Part shown: in pieces, positions 7,429 through 15,023 of the stretch
How positions within the stretch are numbered: the first letter of the stretch is position 1
Layout of the letters: every line of letters starts with the position of its first letter
Assembly: GCA_002493835.1 (NCBI GenBank)
Contig: DLAA01000105.1
Location: forward strand, 1 to 19,424
Source of the DNA: Lachnospiraceae bacterium UBA7060
Lineage (GTDB): Bacteria; Bacillota; Clostridia; Lachnospirales; Lachnospiraceae
Direction: 5' to 3'
DNA length: 19,424 bases
Notes under the pieces: model-generated
What the model saw: only the letters and a program-made list of their open reading frames with translations
The model's database searches: none
What the model was told of the DNA's origin: nothing
Translations under genes and position numbers: made by a program

Positions 7429-8841
7429 ATGATAAAGGATAACCAGAAATATTTTAATAGGCTGCACATTGTGCTGGATGCCGTGATTGTGGCGGTTTCC
7501 TATATGCTGGCCTGGTATCTGAAATTTGCCAGTCCTTTTTCAGACATCGACCCTGTTAATGTTGGTGCTTATTCGATGCGCACTTATTTTGAGATGCTGT
7601 ATGTGATTGTGCCTGGGTATCTTATTTTGTATTATGTCTTTAACCTGTACACGCCCAAGAGAGCTACGGTGCATAGATATGAAATATTGAACATTTTTCA
7701 GGCTAACACTGTGGGTATGGTTGTGATGATGGCCGGCTGGTATTTGGTTGCGCAGATTCACTTCTCTCGTTCCATGATGGCGATGTTCTATGGGATTAAC
7801 ATCTTTTTAACCACGCTGGTACGTTCTCTTATTCGCATGCTTCTGCAGTATTTCCGCGAAAAGGGCTACAATCTGAAATATATTTTGCTGGTTGGGTACT
7901 CACGGGCGACGGAGGAGTATATCAACCGCATCAATGGAAATCCTCAGTGGGGTTATGTCATACGCGGCATTCTAGATGACAGCGTGCCTGCCGGTACGCT
8001 TTATAAGGGTGTCAAGGTGGTAGGCACCATCGAAAATCTCCTCTATATTCTCCCCGAAAATAAATTGGATGAAATTGCAATCACGCTCTCCCTAAAGGAC
8101 TACGATCATTTGGAGCATATCGTGGATCTTTGCGAGAAGTCCGGTGTTCACACGAAGTTTATTCCGGATTATAACAGTTTGTTTCCGAGCCGTCCTTACA
8201 CGGAAGATCTGATGGGGCTTCCTGTAATCAATATCCGCTATGTGCCTTTGACCAACACTTTAAATTGGTGGATGAAACGGTTGGTGGATATCGTAGTGTC
8301 TCTGGTGGGGCTGGTAGTGGCTTCGCCAATTATGCTGGCCGCTGCCATAGCAGTCGGATGCAGCTCAAGAGGTCCCATTATTTTCAAGCAGGAACGGATT
8401 GGGCTTCACAATAAGCCTTTCTGGATGTATAAATTCCGTACCATGGAGGTACAGAAGCCTTCAGTTGAGGAGAAGGGATGGACAACCAAAAACGATCCCA
8501 GGGTCACGAAGGTAGGAAGGTTTTTAAGGAGGACAAGCATAGATGAGCTGCCACAGCTTTTCAATATTTTAATGGGCGATATGAGTGTAGTGGGGCCGAG
8601 GCCGGAACGTCCGCATTTTGTGGAACAGTTTAAGGAGGAAATTCCCCGTTACATGGTCAAGCATCAAGTCAGGCCGGGACTTACAGGCTGGGCACAGATA
8701 AACGGCTACCGAGGGGATACTTCTATTAAGAAAAGAATTGAATATGACATTTTTTACATTGAGAATTGGACGATGTCCTTCGATGTCAAGATTATGTTTC
8801 TTACGATTTTTAAAGGATTTATCAATAAAAATGCCTACTAG
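7429..8841 (+). CDS. Undecaprenyl-phosphate sugar-1-phosphate transferase (exopolysaccharide initiating enzyme)
   Basis: 470 residues. Polyprenyl glycosylphosphotransferases transfer a sugar-1-phosphate from UDP-sugar to undecaprenyl phosphate, the first step of capsule, exopolysaccharide or wall polymer assembly. The N-terminal third has about four or five membrane segments (first around residues 12-32). A Rossmann-like CoA-binding-type domain follows (ILLVGYSRATEEYINRI). The C-terminal bacterial sugar transferase domain opens with a membrane hairpin (VDIVVSLVGLVVASPIML), then FKQERIGLHNKPFWMYKFRTM. The SIDELPQLFNIL stretch includes D372-E373, the acidic pair regarded as catalytic in this superfamily, and then VVGPRPERP. 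The ATG at 7429 has only a weak ribosome site, but the N-terminus is typical for the family. The sugar (glucose or galactose is common) cannot be told. It sits upstream of LCP and GT2 genes, which fits surface polymer synthesis. Confidence 0.92.
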   Translation: MIKDNQKYFNRLHIVLDAVIVAVSYMLAWYLKFASPFSDIDPVNVGAYSMRTYFEMLYVIVPGYLILYYVFNLYTPKRATVHRYEILNIFQANTVGMVVMMAGWYLVAQIHFSRSMMAMFYGINIFLTTLVRSLIRMLLQYFREKGYNLKYILLVGYSRATEEYINRINGNPQWGYVIRGILDDSVPAGTLYKGVKVVGTIENLLYILPENKLDEIAITLSLKDYDHLEHIVDLCEKSGVHTKFIPDYNSLFPSRPYTEDLMGLPVINIRYVPLTNTLNWWMKRLVDIVVSLVGLVVASPIMLAAAIAVGCSSRGPIIFKQERIGLHNKPFWMYKFRTMEVQKPSVEEKGWTTKNDPRVTKVGRFLRRTSIDELPQLFNILMGDMSVVGPRPERPHFVEQFKEEIPRYMVKHQVRPGLTGWAQINGYRGDTSIKKRIEYDIFYIENWTMSFDVKIMFLTIFKGFINKNAY

Positions 8842-8914
8842 AAGAGATACTGTAACTAGAGGATATTAAAATCTTAAGAAATGTGAAAGACTTTCGGAAG
8901 AATTCGGAATTATG

Positions 8915-8942
8915 TTGCAATTATACCAAGGTGTAGTATAAT
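8915..8942 (+). promoter_or_regulatory. Sigma-A-like promoter abutting the structured repeat
   Basis: TTGCAA at 8915-8920, 16-base spacer, perfect TATAAT at 8937-8942. Transcription would begin near 8949, inside the inverted-repeat element, so the element could form the 5' leader of the LCP transcript or a small RNA. The -10 box is also part of the direct repeat flanking the element, so chance is possible. Confidence 0.4.
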
Positions 8943-8943
8943 T

Positions 8944-9085
8944 GTAACAGTTCAGCCCAGGACTTTGCATGTGCCGCAAAGTCCGTAAAAATGTATGAAT
9001 TGTGGAATGGGATCCGCCCTTCGCCGTATGGCGGACTACAAATGGGCGGATTCCGTAACAGAGAAGCCGAAGGCTGAGCTGTTGC
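8944..9085. mobile_element. MITE-like structured repeat with terminal inverted repeats and 8-bp direct repeats
   Basis: Terminal inverted repeats of 14 bp: GTAACAGTTCAGCC (8944-8957) pairs with GGCTGAGCTGTTGC (9072-9085), with two G-T pairs as RNA. Immediately outside are identical 8-bp direct repeats GTATAATT (8936-8943 and 9086-9093), like a target-site duplication. Inside are a perfect 9-bp hairpin GGACTTTGC/GCAAAGTCC (8960-8968/8976-8984) and an 11-bp stem GGGATCCGCCC/GGGCGGATTCC (9009-9019/9044-9054, one G-T). The latter encloses a small CGCC-GTAT-GGCG hairpin (9022-9033). An alternative AGCC-GAA-GGCT hairpin (9065-9075) competes with the outer stem. No transposase or ORF of substance lies within. 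From memory, similar sequences recur in Lachnospiraceae intergenic regions. It could be a nonautonomous mobile element, a REP-like repeat, or a structured RNA. Confidence 0.6.
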
Positions 9086-9192
9086 GTATAATTTTATGAG
9101 ACGTCCACAAAAGCTTGCATTTTTGGACAAAGTGTGACAAAATGAGAAATGGATTTCGTGTAGTATGATGAGAAATTGAGGGAGTACAGAGT

Positions 9193-10362
9193 ATGGCTAA
9201 GAGATATGCGGATGATTATGATGAGGATGAAGTAAGACCCCGGAAGAAATCTTCTGGGAAAAGCGGCAGTTCTTCCGGGAGAAAAAGTACAGGAAAGAAA
9301 AAAGGCGGTAAGAGAGCGCAGGCGAGAAAGCAGCGCCGGCGTATTATTCTCTTTATTGTAGAGATCATTATTTTGATAATAGCGGTGATGGTGCTCTACA
9401 TGGTTTTGTCAGGTACGAAAAGCGGCAAGGTAGAGTTGAAGGAGAAGGATATCATCATTAACGAAACTGTGCAGGAAGCGCAGGAGACGACGATGAAGGG
9501 ATATCGGAACATAGCCCTGTTCGGTGTGGATTCTACGACGGGAGCGCTGACAAAGAATACGAGAAGTGATACGATTATGATCGCTTCCATCAATCAGGAT
9601 ACCGGGGAGTGTAAGCTCGTTTCCGTGTACCGCGATACTTATCTGAATCTGAGCAACGATTCTTATAATAAATGTAACGCGGCTTACGCCAAAGGAGGTC
9701 CCGAGCAGGCCATTAATATGTTGAATATGAATTTAGATATGAACATTACCGATTTTGTCACGGTAGGTTTTGCCGGTCTGACGGATACCATTGATGCGCT
9801 GGGCGGTGTAAATATTGATGTGGATGATTCGGAAATCAGCCATCTAAACAATTATCAGCTTTGTATTGCGGAGGATCTGAAAAGGCAGTACACACCGGTG
9901 ACAGATACGGGTTACCAGCTTTTGGATGGTCTGCAGGCTACTGGTTACTGCCGGATCCGTTACACGGCCGGGGATGATTTCAAGCGTGCCGAGAGACAGA
10001 GAGAGGTGCTTACTGCAGTGGCTGATCAGGCGAAAAAGGCGTCACTGCCAAAGCTTACCGAGACAGCGAACGCTGTATTTGAAGAGGTTTACACCTCACT
10101 GGATTTGGCTGAAATTGTCGATATGCTGGGCGATGTGGGAACTTATTATATTTCGGAAACTTCAGGATTCCCGCAGGAGGAAATGCGTGTGACAGGCACG
10201 ATTGGCTCGAAAGGCTCCTGTGTCATTCCTACCAGTTTGGAGGAGAATGTCAAGTGGCTGCATAAGTTCCTGTTTGATGTGGATGATTATGAGCCGTCCT
10301 CAACTGTGAAGGAATGCAGCGATAAAATTTATGAAGAAACACACGGATATTTGAACAATTAG
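9193..10362 (+). CDS. LCP (LytR-CpsA-Psr) family cell wall glycopolymer ligase
   Basis: 389 residues. LCP enzymes sit in the membrane with the catalytic domain outside and transfer undecaprenyl-linked glycopolymers (teichoic acid, capsule) onto peptidoglycan. The cytoplasmic tail (residues 1-50) is very basic and rich in Lys, Ser and Gly, followed by one membrane segment (51-73). The LCP core starts near residue 104 with YRNIALFGVD, NTRSDTIMIAS (R124, D126), SVYRDTYL (R147, D148), AYAKGG, and RIRYTAGDDFKRAERQREVL, which carries the conserved arginines that bind the lipid pyrophosphate. GAGGGAG at 9178-9184 lies 8 bases before the ATG. A terminator follows. Linkage to the initiating sugar transferase upstream and a GT2 downstream supports a wall-polymer role; the polymer is unknown. 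Confidence 0.92.
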   Translation: MAKRYADDYDEDEVRPRKKSSGKSGSSSGRKSTGKKKGGKRAQARKQRRRIILFIVEIIILIIAVMVLYMVLSGTKSGKVELKEKDIIINETVQEAQETTMKGYRNIALFGVDSTTGALTKNTRSDTIMIASINQDTGECKLVSVYRDTYLNLSNDSYNKCNAAYAKGGPEQAINMLNMNLDMNITDFVTVGFAGLTDTIDALGGVNIDVDDSEISHLNNYQLCIAEDLKRQYTPVTDTGYQLLDGLQATGYCRIRYTAGDDFKRAERQREVLTAVADQAKKASLPKLTETANAVFEEVYTSLDLAEIVDMLGDVGTYYISETSGFPQEEMRVTGTIGSKGSCVIPTSLEENVKWLHKFLFDVDDYEPSSTVKECSDKIYEETHGYLNN

Positions 10363-10367
10363 CAGCA

Positions 10368-10399
10368 GAGGGGCTTGTCAGGCAGGCCCCTCCTGTTTT
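10368..10399 (+). terminator. Rho-independent terminator after the LCP gene
   Basis: GAGGGGC (10368-10374) pairs with GCCCCTC (10386-10392) over an 11-base loop, followed by CTGTTTTG. GC-rich 7-bp stem with a short T run six bases after the LCP stop. Confidence 0.6.
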
Positions 10400-10439
10400 G
10401 TGTGTATGTTCCAGTATAAGTGTGACGGAGGGCGAGCGT

Positions 10440-11366
10440 GTGGAAAAAGTGGATGTCATTATTCCCGTCTACAAGCCTGATACCGGTTTTTTGATGTTGC
10501 TGGACAGGCTGCAGGAGCAGACGGTGCCTGTGAACCGTATTATCCTTATGAATACAGAGCAGAAATATCTTGACAGGCTGGTTTTTGGTACTGCATTGGA
10601 GAGGAAGTATCATAATATAACAGTGAAGCACTTGTCGAAGAGGGAATTTGATCATGGGCGTACTAGAAATCAGGGAGTGAAGCTGTCGGATGCAGATGTG
10701 TTTCTTATGATGAGCCAGGATGCCATTCCCGTTGACGAGTATTTAATAGAGAAGCTTCTTGCCGGGCTGCGCGGGGAGAAGATAGCCGTCTCTTATGCAA
10801 GGCAGCTTCCCGGAAAAGACAGCGGAGAGATTGAGAGATATACAAGACTATTTAATTACCCGGAAAAATCCTGCGTAAAGACAAAGGAGCAGCTCCCGGA
10901 ATTGGGAATCAAAACTTTTTTCTGTTCCAATGTCTGCGCGGCCTACAAGAGAGAGATTTTTGATGATCTGGGAGGATTTGTCAATAGGACTATTTTTAAT
11001 GAAGATATGCTTTATGCGGCCAAGGCTGTGGAGGCAGGTTATGGTATCGCTTATGCGGCGGAGGCAAAGGTCATTCATTCTCACAACTATACATGCATGC
11101 AGCAGTTTCATCGGAACTTTGATCTGGGAGTATCTCAGGCACAACATCCCGAGGTGTTTGCGGCTTATCCATCAGAGTCCGAGGGTATCCGTCTGGTGAG
11201 AACCATGGCGGCACATTTGAAAAAAAAGAAAATGTGGAGTGAAATACCCTATCTTATTATACAGAGCGGCTTTAAGTATGTGGGATATTTTTGCGGAAAG
11301 CGCTACCGCAAGCTGCCAGGAAAGCTTGTGACAGCCATGTCCTCGAACAAAGATTATTGGATTTAA
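10440..11366 (+). CDS. Family 2 glycosyltransferase, rhamnosyltransferase-like
   Basis: 308 residues from GTG 10440. GT-A fold enzymes of this type transfer a nucleotide-activated sugar to a growing surface polysaccharide on the cytoplasmic face. The sequence opens EKVDVIIPVYKPD, then has the HLSKREFDHGRTRNQG segment typical of rhamnosyltransferase-like GT2 proteins. MMSQDAIP stands in the DXD (metal/nucleotide) position, and NEDMLYAAKAVEAGY supplies the likely catalytic base region. An upstream in-frame TTG at 10398 overlaps the terminator. The GTG at 10440 has GGAGGG at 10427-10432, seven bases away, so it is the better start. The gene precedes glmS by 37 bases and may be cotranscribed with it. 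Sugar and acceptor are unknown. Confidence 0.85.
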   Translation: MEKVDVIIPVYKPDTGFLMLLDRLQEQTVPVNRIILMNTEQKYLDRLVFGTALERKYHNITVKHLSKREFDHGRTRNQGVKLSDADVFLMMSQDAIPVDEYLIEKLLAGLRGEKIAVSYARQLPGKDSGEIERYTRLFNYPEKSCVKTKEQLPELGIKTFFCSNVCAAYKREIFDDLGGFVNRTIFNEDMLYAAKAVEAGYGIAYAAEAKVIHSHNYTCMQQFHRNFDLGVSQAQHPEVFAAYPSESEGIRLVRTMAAHLKKKKMWSEIPYLIIQSGFKYVGYFCGKRYRKLPGKLVTAMSSNKDYWI

Positions 11367-11403
11367 ATAGAAGAAAACGAAGAAAGAAAGAGGTTGCTAT
11401 GAT

Positions 11404-13233
11404 ATGTGTGGAATTGTAGGTTATATTGGGAAGAAGCAGGCAGCTCCTATCATCTTGGACGGCTTGTCCAAGTTGGAGTACCGGGGATATGATTCGGCGG
11501 GGATGGCGGTCTACGATGGAAACGGAAAAATCAACATTACGAAATCAGTGGGGAGGCTCAAGGTACTGGAAAATCTGACCCGCGGAGGTGAAACAATGCC
11601 GGGGGTTTGTGGCATTGGGCATACTCGCTGGGCGACCCACGGCGTACCCAGCAATACCAATGCACATCCTCACTTTAATGAAGCGGAGACAATCACCGTG
11701 GTACATAACGGGATTATTGAAAATTATCTGCAGCTTCGCAAGATGCTCACAGAGCGAGGATATAAATTCGTGTCAGAGACGGACACGGAAGTTCTTGCTC
11801 ATCTGTTGGATTATTATTATAAGGGCAATCCCTTGGAGGCGGTTACGAAGGTACTTCACCGTGTGGAAGGGTCTTATGCACTGGGAATTCTCTTCGCAGA
11901 CTGTCCGGATCAGATTTTTGCAGCCAGAAAGGATTCTCCCCTGATTGTGGGACAGAATGAGGATGGCTGTTTTATCGCTTCAGATGTGCCTGCGATTCTG
12001 AAATATACCAGAAAAGTATATTACGTGGATAACCAGGAAGTGGTACGTCTGCGGGCGGATCACATGCATTTTTATACGGTGGATGAAGAGGAAGCATCAA
12101 AAGAGCCGGTATACATTGAGTGGGATGCCAGTGCCGCCGAGAAGGCGGGCTATGAGCATTTTATGTTAAAGGAGATGTATGAACAGCCGAAGACCGTGAC
12201 AGATACGTTGATGCCCCGTATTAAAGACAATGATATTGTCATCGAGGAGCTCAATATGAGTGACGAGGAGTTGTGTGCGGTAAATAAGATTCATATTGTA
12301 GCCTGCGGTTCGGCCTATCACGCGGGTGTTACGGGCAAATATGTGATTGAGGGATTGGCGCGCATTCCGGTGGAGGTGGATCTGGCCTCTGAGTTCCGTT
12401 ACCGCGACCCCATTCTGGAGCAGGGGGCCATGGTGGTGGTGATCAGTCAGTCCGGCGAGACGGCAGACACACTGGCAGCACTTCGGGAATCCAAGAAAAG
12501 AGGTTTTCCGGTGCTTGGCATTGTCAATGTGGTGGGAAGTTCGATCGCCAGGGAGGCGGACAATGTGATGTACACCTGGGCAGGACCTGAGATTGCTGTG
12601 GCTACTACTAAGGCCTACAGCGCTCAGCTGGTGGCTCTTTATCTACTTGCCATGAAATTCGGCCGGGTGCGGGGAAAAATTGATGATGTGACATATGCGT
12701 CACTTTTGGGAGATCTGCGGTGTCTGCCTGATCAGATTGAACTTCTTTTGAACAATAAAAACAGAATTCAGAGATTTGCAAACCGTTATATCGGTGCGAA
12801 AGATGTGTTCTTTATCGGCCGGGGAATTGACTATGCAATTTCTTTAGAAGGATCTCTGAAATTGAAGGAGATTTCCTATATTCATTCTGAGGCCTATGCG
12901 GCTGGAGAGCTCAAGCATGGTACCATTTCTTTGATTGAGGAGGGTACATTGGTGGCGGCCGTATCCACCCAGCCTGCACTCTATGCGAAAACTATCAGCA
13001 ATATGGTAGAGGTGAAGGCAAGAGGTGCTTTTGTCCTGGCGGTTACTTGTGAGGAAAACAAGGAGATAGAGAAGGCGGCCGATTACGTGATTTATATTCC
13101 GGAGACTAACCCATATTTTGCCAATTCGCTGGCGATCATTCCGCTGCAGCTTTTCGGGTATTATGTGGCAGTGGGCAAGGGCTGTGATGTGGATAAGCCG
13201 AGAAATCTAGCGAAGTCTGTGACGGTCGAATAA
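11404..13233 (+). CDS. glmS: Glutamine-fructose-6-phosphate aminotransferase (isomerizing)
   Basis: 609 residues, the usual length for the family. It makes glucosamine-6-phosphate from fructose-6-phosphate and glutamine, the entry step to UDP-GlcNAc for peptidoglycan and wall polymers. The N-terminus is MCGIVGYIG, so Cys2 becomes the N-terminal catalytic nucleophile after Met removal. Glutaminase motifs GHTRWATHG and the NGIIENY segment follow. Two SIS domains bind the sugar phosphate (SQSGETADT and the segment around GRGIDYAISLEGSLKLKEISYIHSEAYA), and the C-terminus KSVTVE is typical. AAAGAGG at 11387-11393 is ten bases before the ATG. Only 37 bases separate it from the preceding gene, so there is no room for the glmS ribozyme found upstream of many Firmicutes copies. 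Confidence 0.97.
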   Translation: MCGIVGYIGKKQAAPIILDGLSKLEYRGYDSAGMAVYDGNGKINITKSVGRLKVLENLTRGGETMPGVCGIGHTRWATHGVPSNTNAHPHFNEAETITVVHNGIIENYLQLRKMLTERGYKFVSETDTEVLAHLLDYYYKGNPLEAVTKVLHRVEGSYALGILFADCPDQIFAARKDSPLIVGQNEDGCFIASDVPAILKYTRKVYYVDNQEVVRLRADHMHFYTVDEEEASKEPVYIEWDASAAEKAGYEHFMLKEMYEQPKTVTDTLMPRIKDNDIVIEELNMSDEELCAVNKIHIVACGSAYHAGVTGKYVIEGLARIPVEVDLASEFRYRDPILEQGAMVVVISQSGETADTLAALRESKKRGFPVLGIVNVVGSSIAREADNVMYTWAGPEIAVATTKAYSAQLVALYLLAMKFGRVRGKIDDVTYASLLGDLRCLPDQIELLLNNKNRIQRFANRYIGAKDVFFIGRGIDYAISLEGSLKLKEISYIHSEAYAAGELKHGTISLIEEGTLVAAVSTQPALYAKTISNMVEVKARGAFVLAVTCEENKEIEKAADYVIYIPETNPYFANSLAIIPLQLFGYYVAVGKGCDVDKPRNLAKSVTVE

Positions 13234-13267
13234 CAGTTCGAAAAAGACATAATTTTTATATAAATTA

Positions 13268-13288
13268 AACACAAAATGAACACAAATG
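13268..13288. repeat. Tandem 10-11 bp repeat upstream of htrA, possible operator
   Basis: AACACAAAATG (13268-13278) is followed at once by AACACAAATG (13279-13288), with a similar AAACACAAA overlap at its left edge. It lies about 90 bases before the protease start and next to a TATACT (13293-13298) that could be a -10 box without a good -35. Direct repeats at a stress-protease promoter fit a response-regulator site, but this is inference. Confidence 0.3.
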
Positions 13289-13374
13289 CGGGATATACTT
13301 GAGACATAATCAGCAAGGGAACATAACAGGCAGATGCCTGACATTTTATTTACTTTATGGAAGGGAGCGAGATT

Positions 13375-14904
13375 ATGTACGATAATAATTATCCAAACGA
13401 TTATGCAAACAATAATATGGGTTCGGAACAGTCCGGATCCCATCAGAGCAGTGACTATGGACAGTCAGGGATTGATTACCGGTCTTATCAGAGTACAGGG
13501 AGCGGGACAGGGGGGGCTTATGGACAGAATGCCTCTCAGAATTCTTATGGCAGCCACAGTACTTATACGGGAACTGCAGGAAATTACCAGTACGGAAACG
13601 GTTATCCGAACAGCTATATGCATCAGACAGAGCAGAAGAAGGAAAAGAAGCATAAAGAGAAGAAACAGGGCGGTTATTTCAAAAAAGTTCTTGTGGCGGG
13701 GTCGCTTGGGATATTTTTCGGGGTTTTTGCGGGGCTTGGCCTGTATGCCGTGGAGACTGCATCAGGAATGCTGAATCATGACAGGACGGAGAAGGTAGAG
13801 CTGGAGGATTCTCCGGTGGCGGAGGCGGAAATTGATCAGCCGGCGCTGGAGAGTTCTCTCATTAAGCAGTCGGATTCTTTGACGACAGTGGTTACTGATG
13901 TGACGGATGTGGTGAAGAATGTGATGCCGTCCATTGTAGCTGTGAACAATCACTACACGGAGACTATGTCGTTCTTCGGGCAGGACATGAGCAGCGAGGC
14001 GGATGCCAGTGGCTCTGGTATCATCGTTGGACAGAATGACACGGAGCTTCTCATTGTGACAAACTATCATGTGGTAGCTGACACGGATAAGCTGACAGTC
14101 CAATTCAATGAGGGCAGCGAGGCTGAGGCTTTTATCAAGGGACAGGATTCCAAGATGGATCTGGCGGTTATAGCAGTGCCTGTGACAGGGCTGTCATCCT
14201 CGGTCCTTGACTCGATTCAGGTGGCTACATTGGGCGACTCCGACGCACTGGAGGTGGGTGAGCCCGCCATCGCCATCGGCAATTCGTTAGGCTACGGCCA
14301 ATCTGTTACGACAGGTGTCATCAGTGCACTTGACAGAAGCATTAGTTTGTCGGCCAGTTCCGGTTACGGCGGTGACAATGTAGAGGGCACATTTATTCAG
14401 ACAGATGCGGCCATCAACCCAGGTAACTCTGGCGGTGCGCTCCTTAATATCAAAGGCGAGGTAATCGGTATCAACTCCAACAAGATCGGCGGCAGTGCCG
14501 TGGAGGGTATGGGTTATGCGATTCCCATTTCTTCAGCCAGCCCTATTATTGCAGAACTGATGCTCAAAGAGACCAAGAGCAAAGTGGCTGAGGAGGAGAG
14601 AGGCTATCTTGGCATCTCCGGCATCAGCGTTACGCAGGAGGTGTCTCAGGCATATGGAATGCCCGAGGGTGTGTATATTGCTCAAATATATGAGAATACA
14701 GCAGCAGCGGCGGCGGGACTTAAGAAGGGCGATATCATCACAGAATTTGGCGGTGATAAGATTGCTTCTATGGAAGAGCTGCAAAAAGAGCTTGAATTTT
14801 ATGCCAAGGGAGATGTTGTGGATGTGAAAGTGATGACTATGACGGTGGCTGGGTATGAAGAAGTAACCAGACAGCTGACGCTGGGTAATAAGGTGACAGA
14901 ATAA
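13375..14904 (+). CDS. HtrA/DegP-like membrane-anchored serine protease with PDZ domain
   Basis: 509 residues. HtrA proteases degrade misfolded proteins at the outer face of the membrane and are part of envelope stress responses. A cytoplasmic N-terminal tail (1 to about 80) is rich in Tyr, Ser, Gly, Asn and Gln, then comes a Lys-rich stop and one membrane segment (about 104-126). The trypsin-like domain has its triad in H232 (TNYHVV), D262 (KMDLAVI) and S352 (NPGNSGGAL). A PDZ domain fills roughly 410-505 (RGYLGISGI, AAAAAGLKKGDIITEFGG). AAGGGAG at 13361-13367 lies seven bases before ATG 13375, so this start is preferred over the in-frame ATG at 13357, which has no such site. It has its own leader and a terminator behind it. 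Confidence 0.93.
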   Translation: MYDNNYPNDYANNNMGSEQSGSHQSSDYGQSGIDYRSYQSTGSGTGGAYGQNASQNSYGSHSTYTGTAGNYQYGNGYPNSYMHQTEQKKEKKHKEKKQGGYFKKVLVAGSLGIFFGVFAGLGLYAVETASGMLNHDRTEKVELEDSPVAEAEIDQPALESSLIKQSDSLTTVVTDVTDVVKNVMPSIVAVNNHYTETMSFFGQDMSSEADASGSGIIVGQNDTELLIVTNYHVVADTDKLTVQFNEGSEAEAFIKGQDSKMDLAVIAVPVTGLSSSVLDSIQVATLGDSDALEVGEPAIAIGNSLGYGQSVTTGVISALDRSISLSASSGYGGDNVEGTFIQTDAAINPGNSGGALLNIKGEVIGINSNKIGGSAVEGMGYAIPISSASPIIAELMLKETKSKVAEEERGYLGISGISVTQEVSQAYGMPEGVYIAQIYENTAAAAAGLKKGDIITEFGGDKIASMEELQKELEFYAKGDVVDVKVMTMTVAGYEEVTRQLTLGNKVTE

Positions 14905-14922
14905 AACAGAATGAATCTGGGA

Positions 14923-14950
14923 AAAGACGGTCTTTTGACCGTCTTTCCTT
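14923..14950 (+). terminator. Terminator hairpin after the HtrA-like gene
   Basis: AAAGACGGTC (14923-14932) pairs perfectly with GACCGTCTTT (14937-14946) around a TTTT loop, followed by CCTT. A strong 10-bp stem; the T run is partly inside the stem. Confidence 0.65.
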
Positions 14951-14978
14951 GCGTTATGAGCCTGAAAGATGGTATACT
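14949..14978 (+). promoter_or_regulatory. Extended -10 promoter for the ClpX-like gene
   Basis: TTGCGT at 14949-14954, 18-base spacer, and TATACT at 14973-14978 preceded by TGG, an extended -10. It lies directly after the terminator of the upstream gene and about 45 bases before the preferred start, so the ClpX-like gene is probably transcribed on its own. Confidence 0.5.
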
Positions 14979-15023
14979 TAATGCGGTGCAGGAATGGTAA
15001 ATAAAAAGGAAATGGAGATTTTT

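Larger units (their letters stand above)
8842..9192. other. Noncoding gap containing a structured repeat and promoters
   Basis: A 351-base stretch without a gene. It holds a promoter-like pair, a 142-bp inverted-repeat element and, after it, the leader of the LCP gene. TATGAT at 9164-9169 and TTGCAT at about 9115-9120 may contribute to LCP transcription but are not well spaced to each other. I see no convincing terminator after the sugar transferase. A minus-strand ORF across the gap is a by-product of the repeat. Confidence 0.5.

Noticed and set aside
8921..9130. Minus-strand 69-residue ORF across the intergenic repeat
   Set aside because: It is produced by the inverted-repeat element; no ribosome site and no coding character outside the repeat.
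11367..11403. Looked for a glmS ribozyme upstream of glmS
   Set aside because: Only 37 bases separate glmS from the preceding gene, too short for the ribozyme, and no core sequence is seen.
13327..13340. CAGGCA-GA-TGCCTG palindrome before the HtrA-like gene as a terminator of glmS
   Set aside because: Short stem, almost no loop and no proper T run; could be an operator but evidence is too thin to list.
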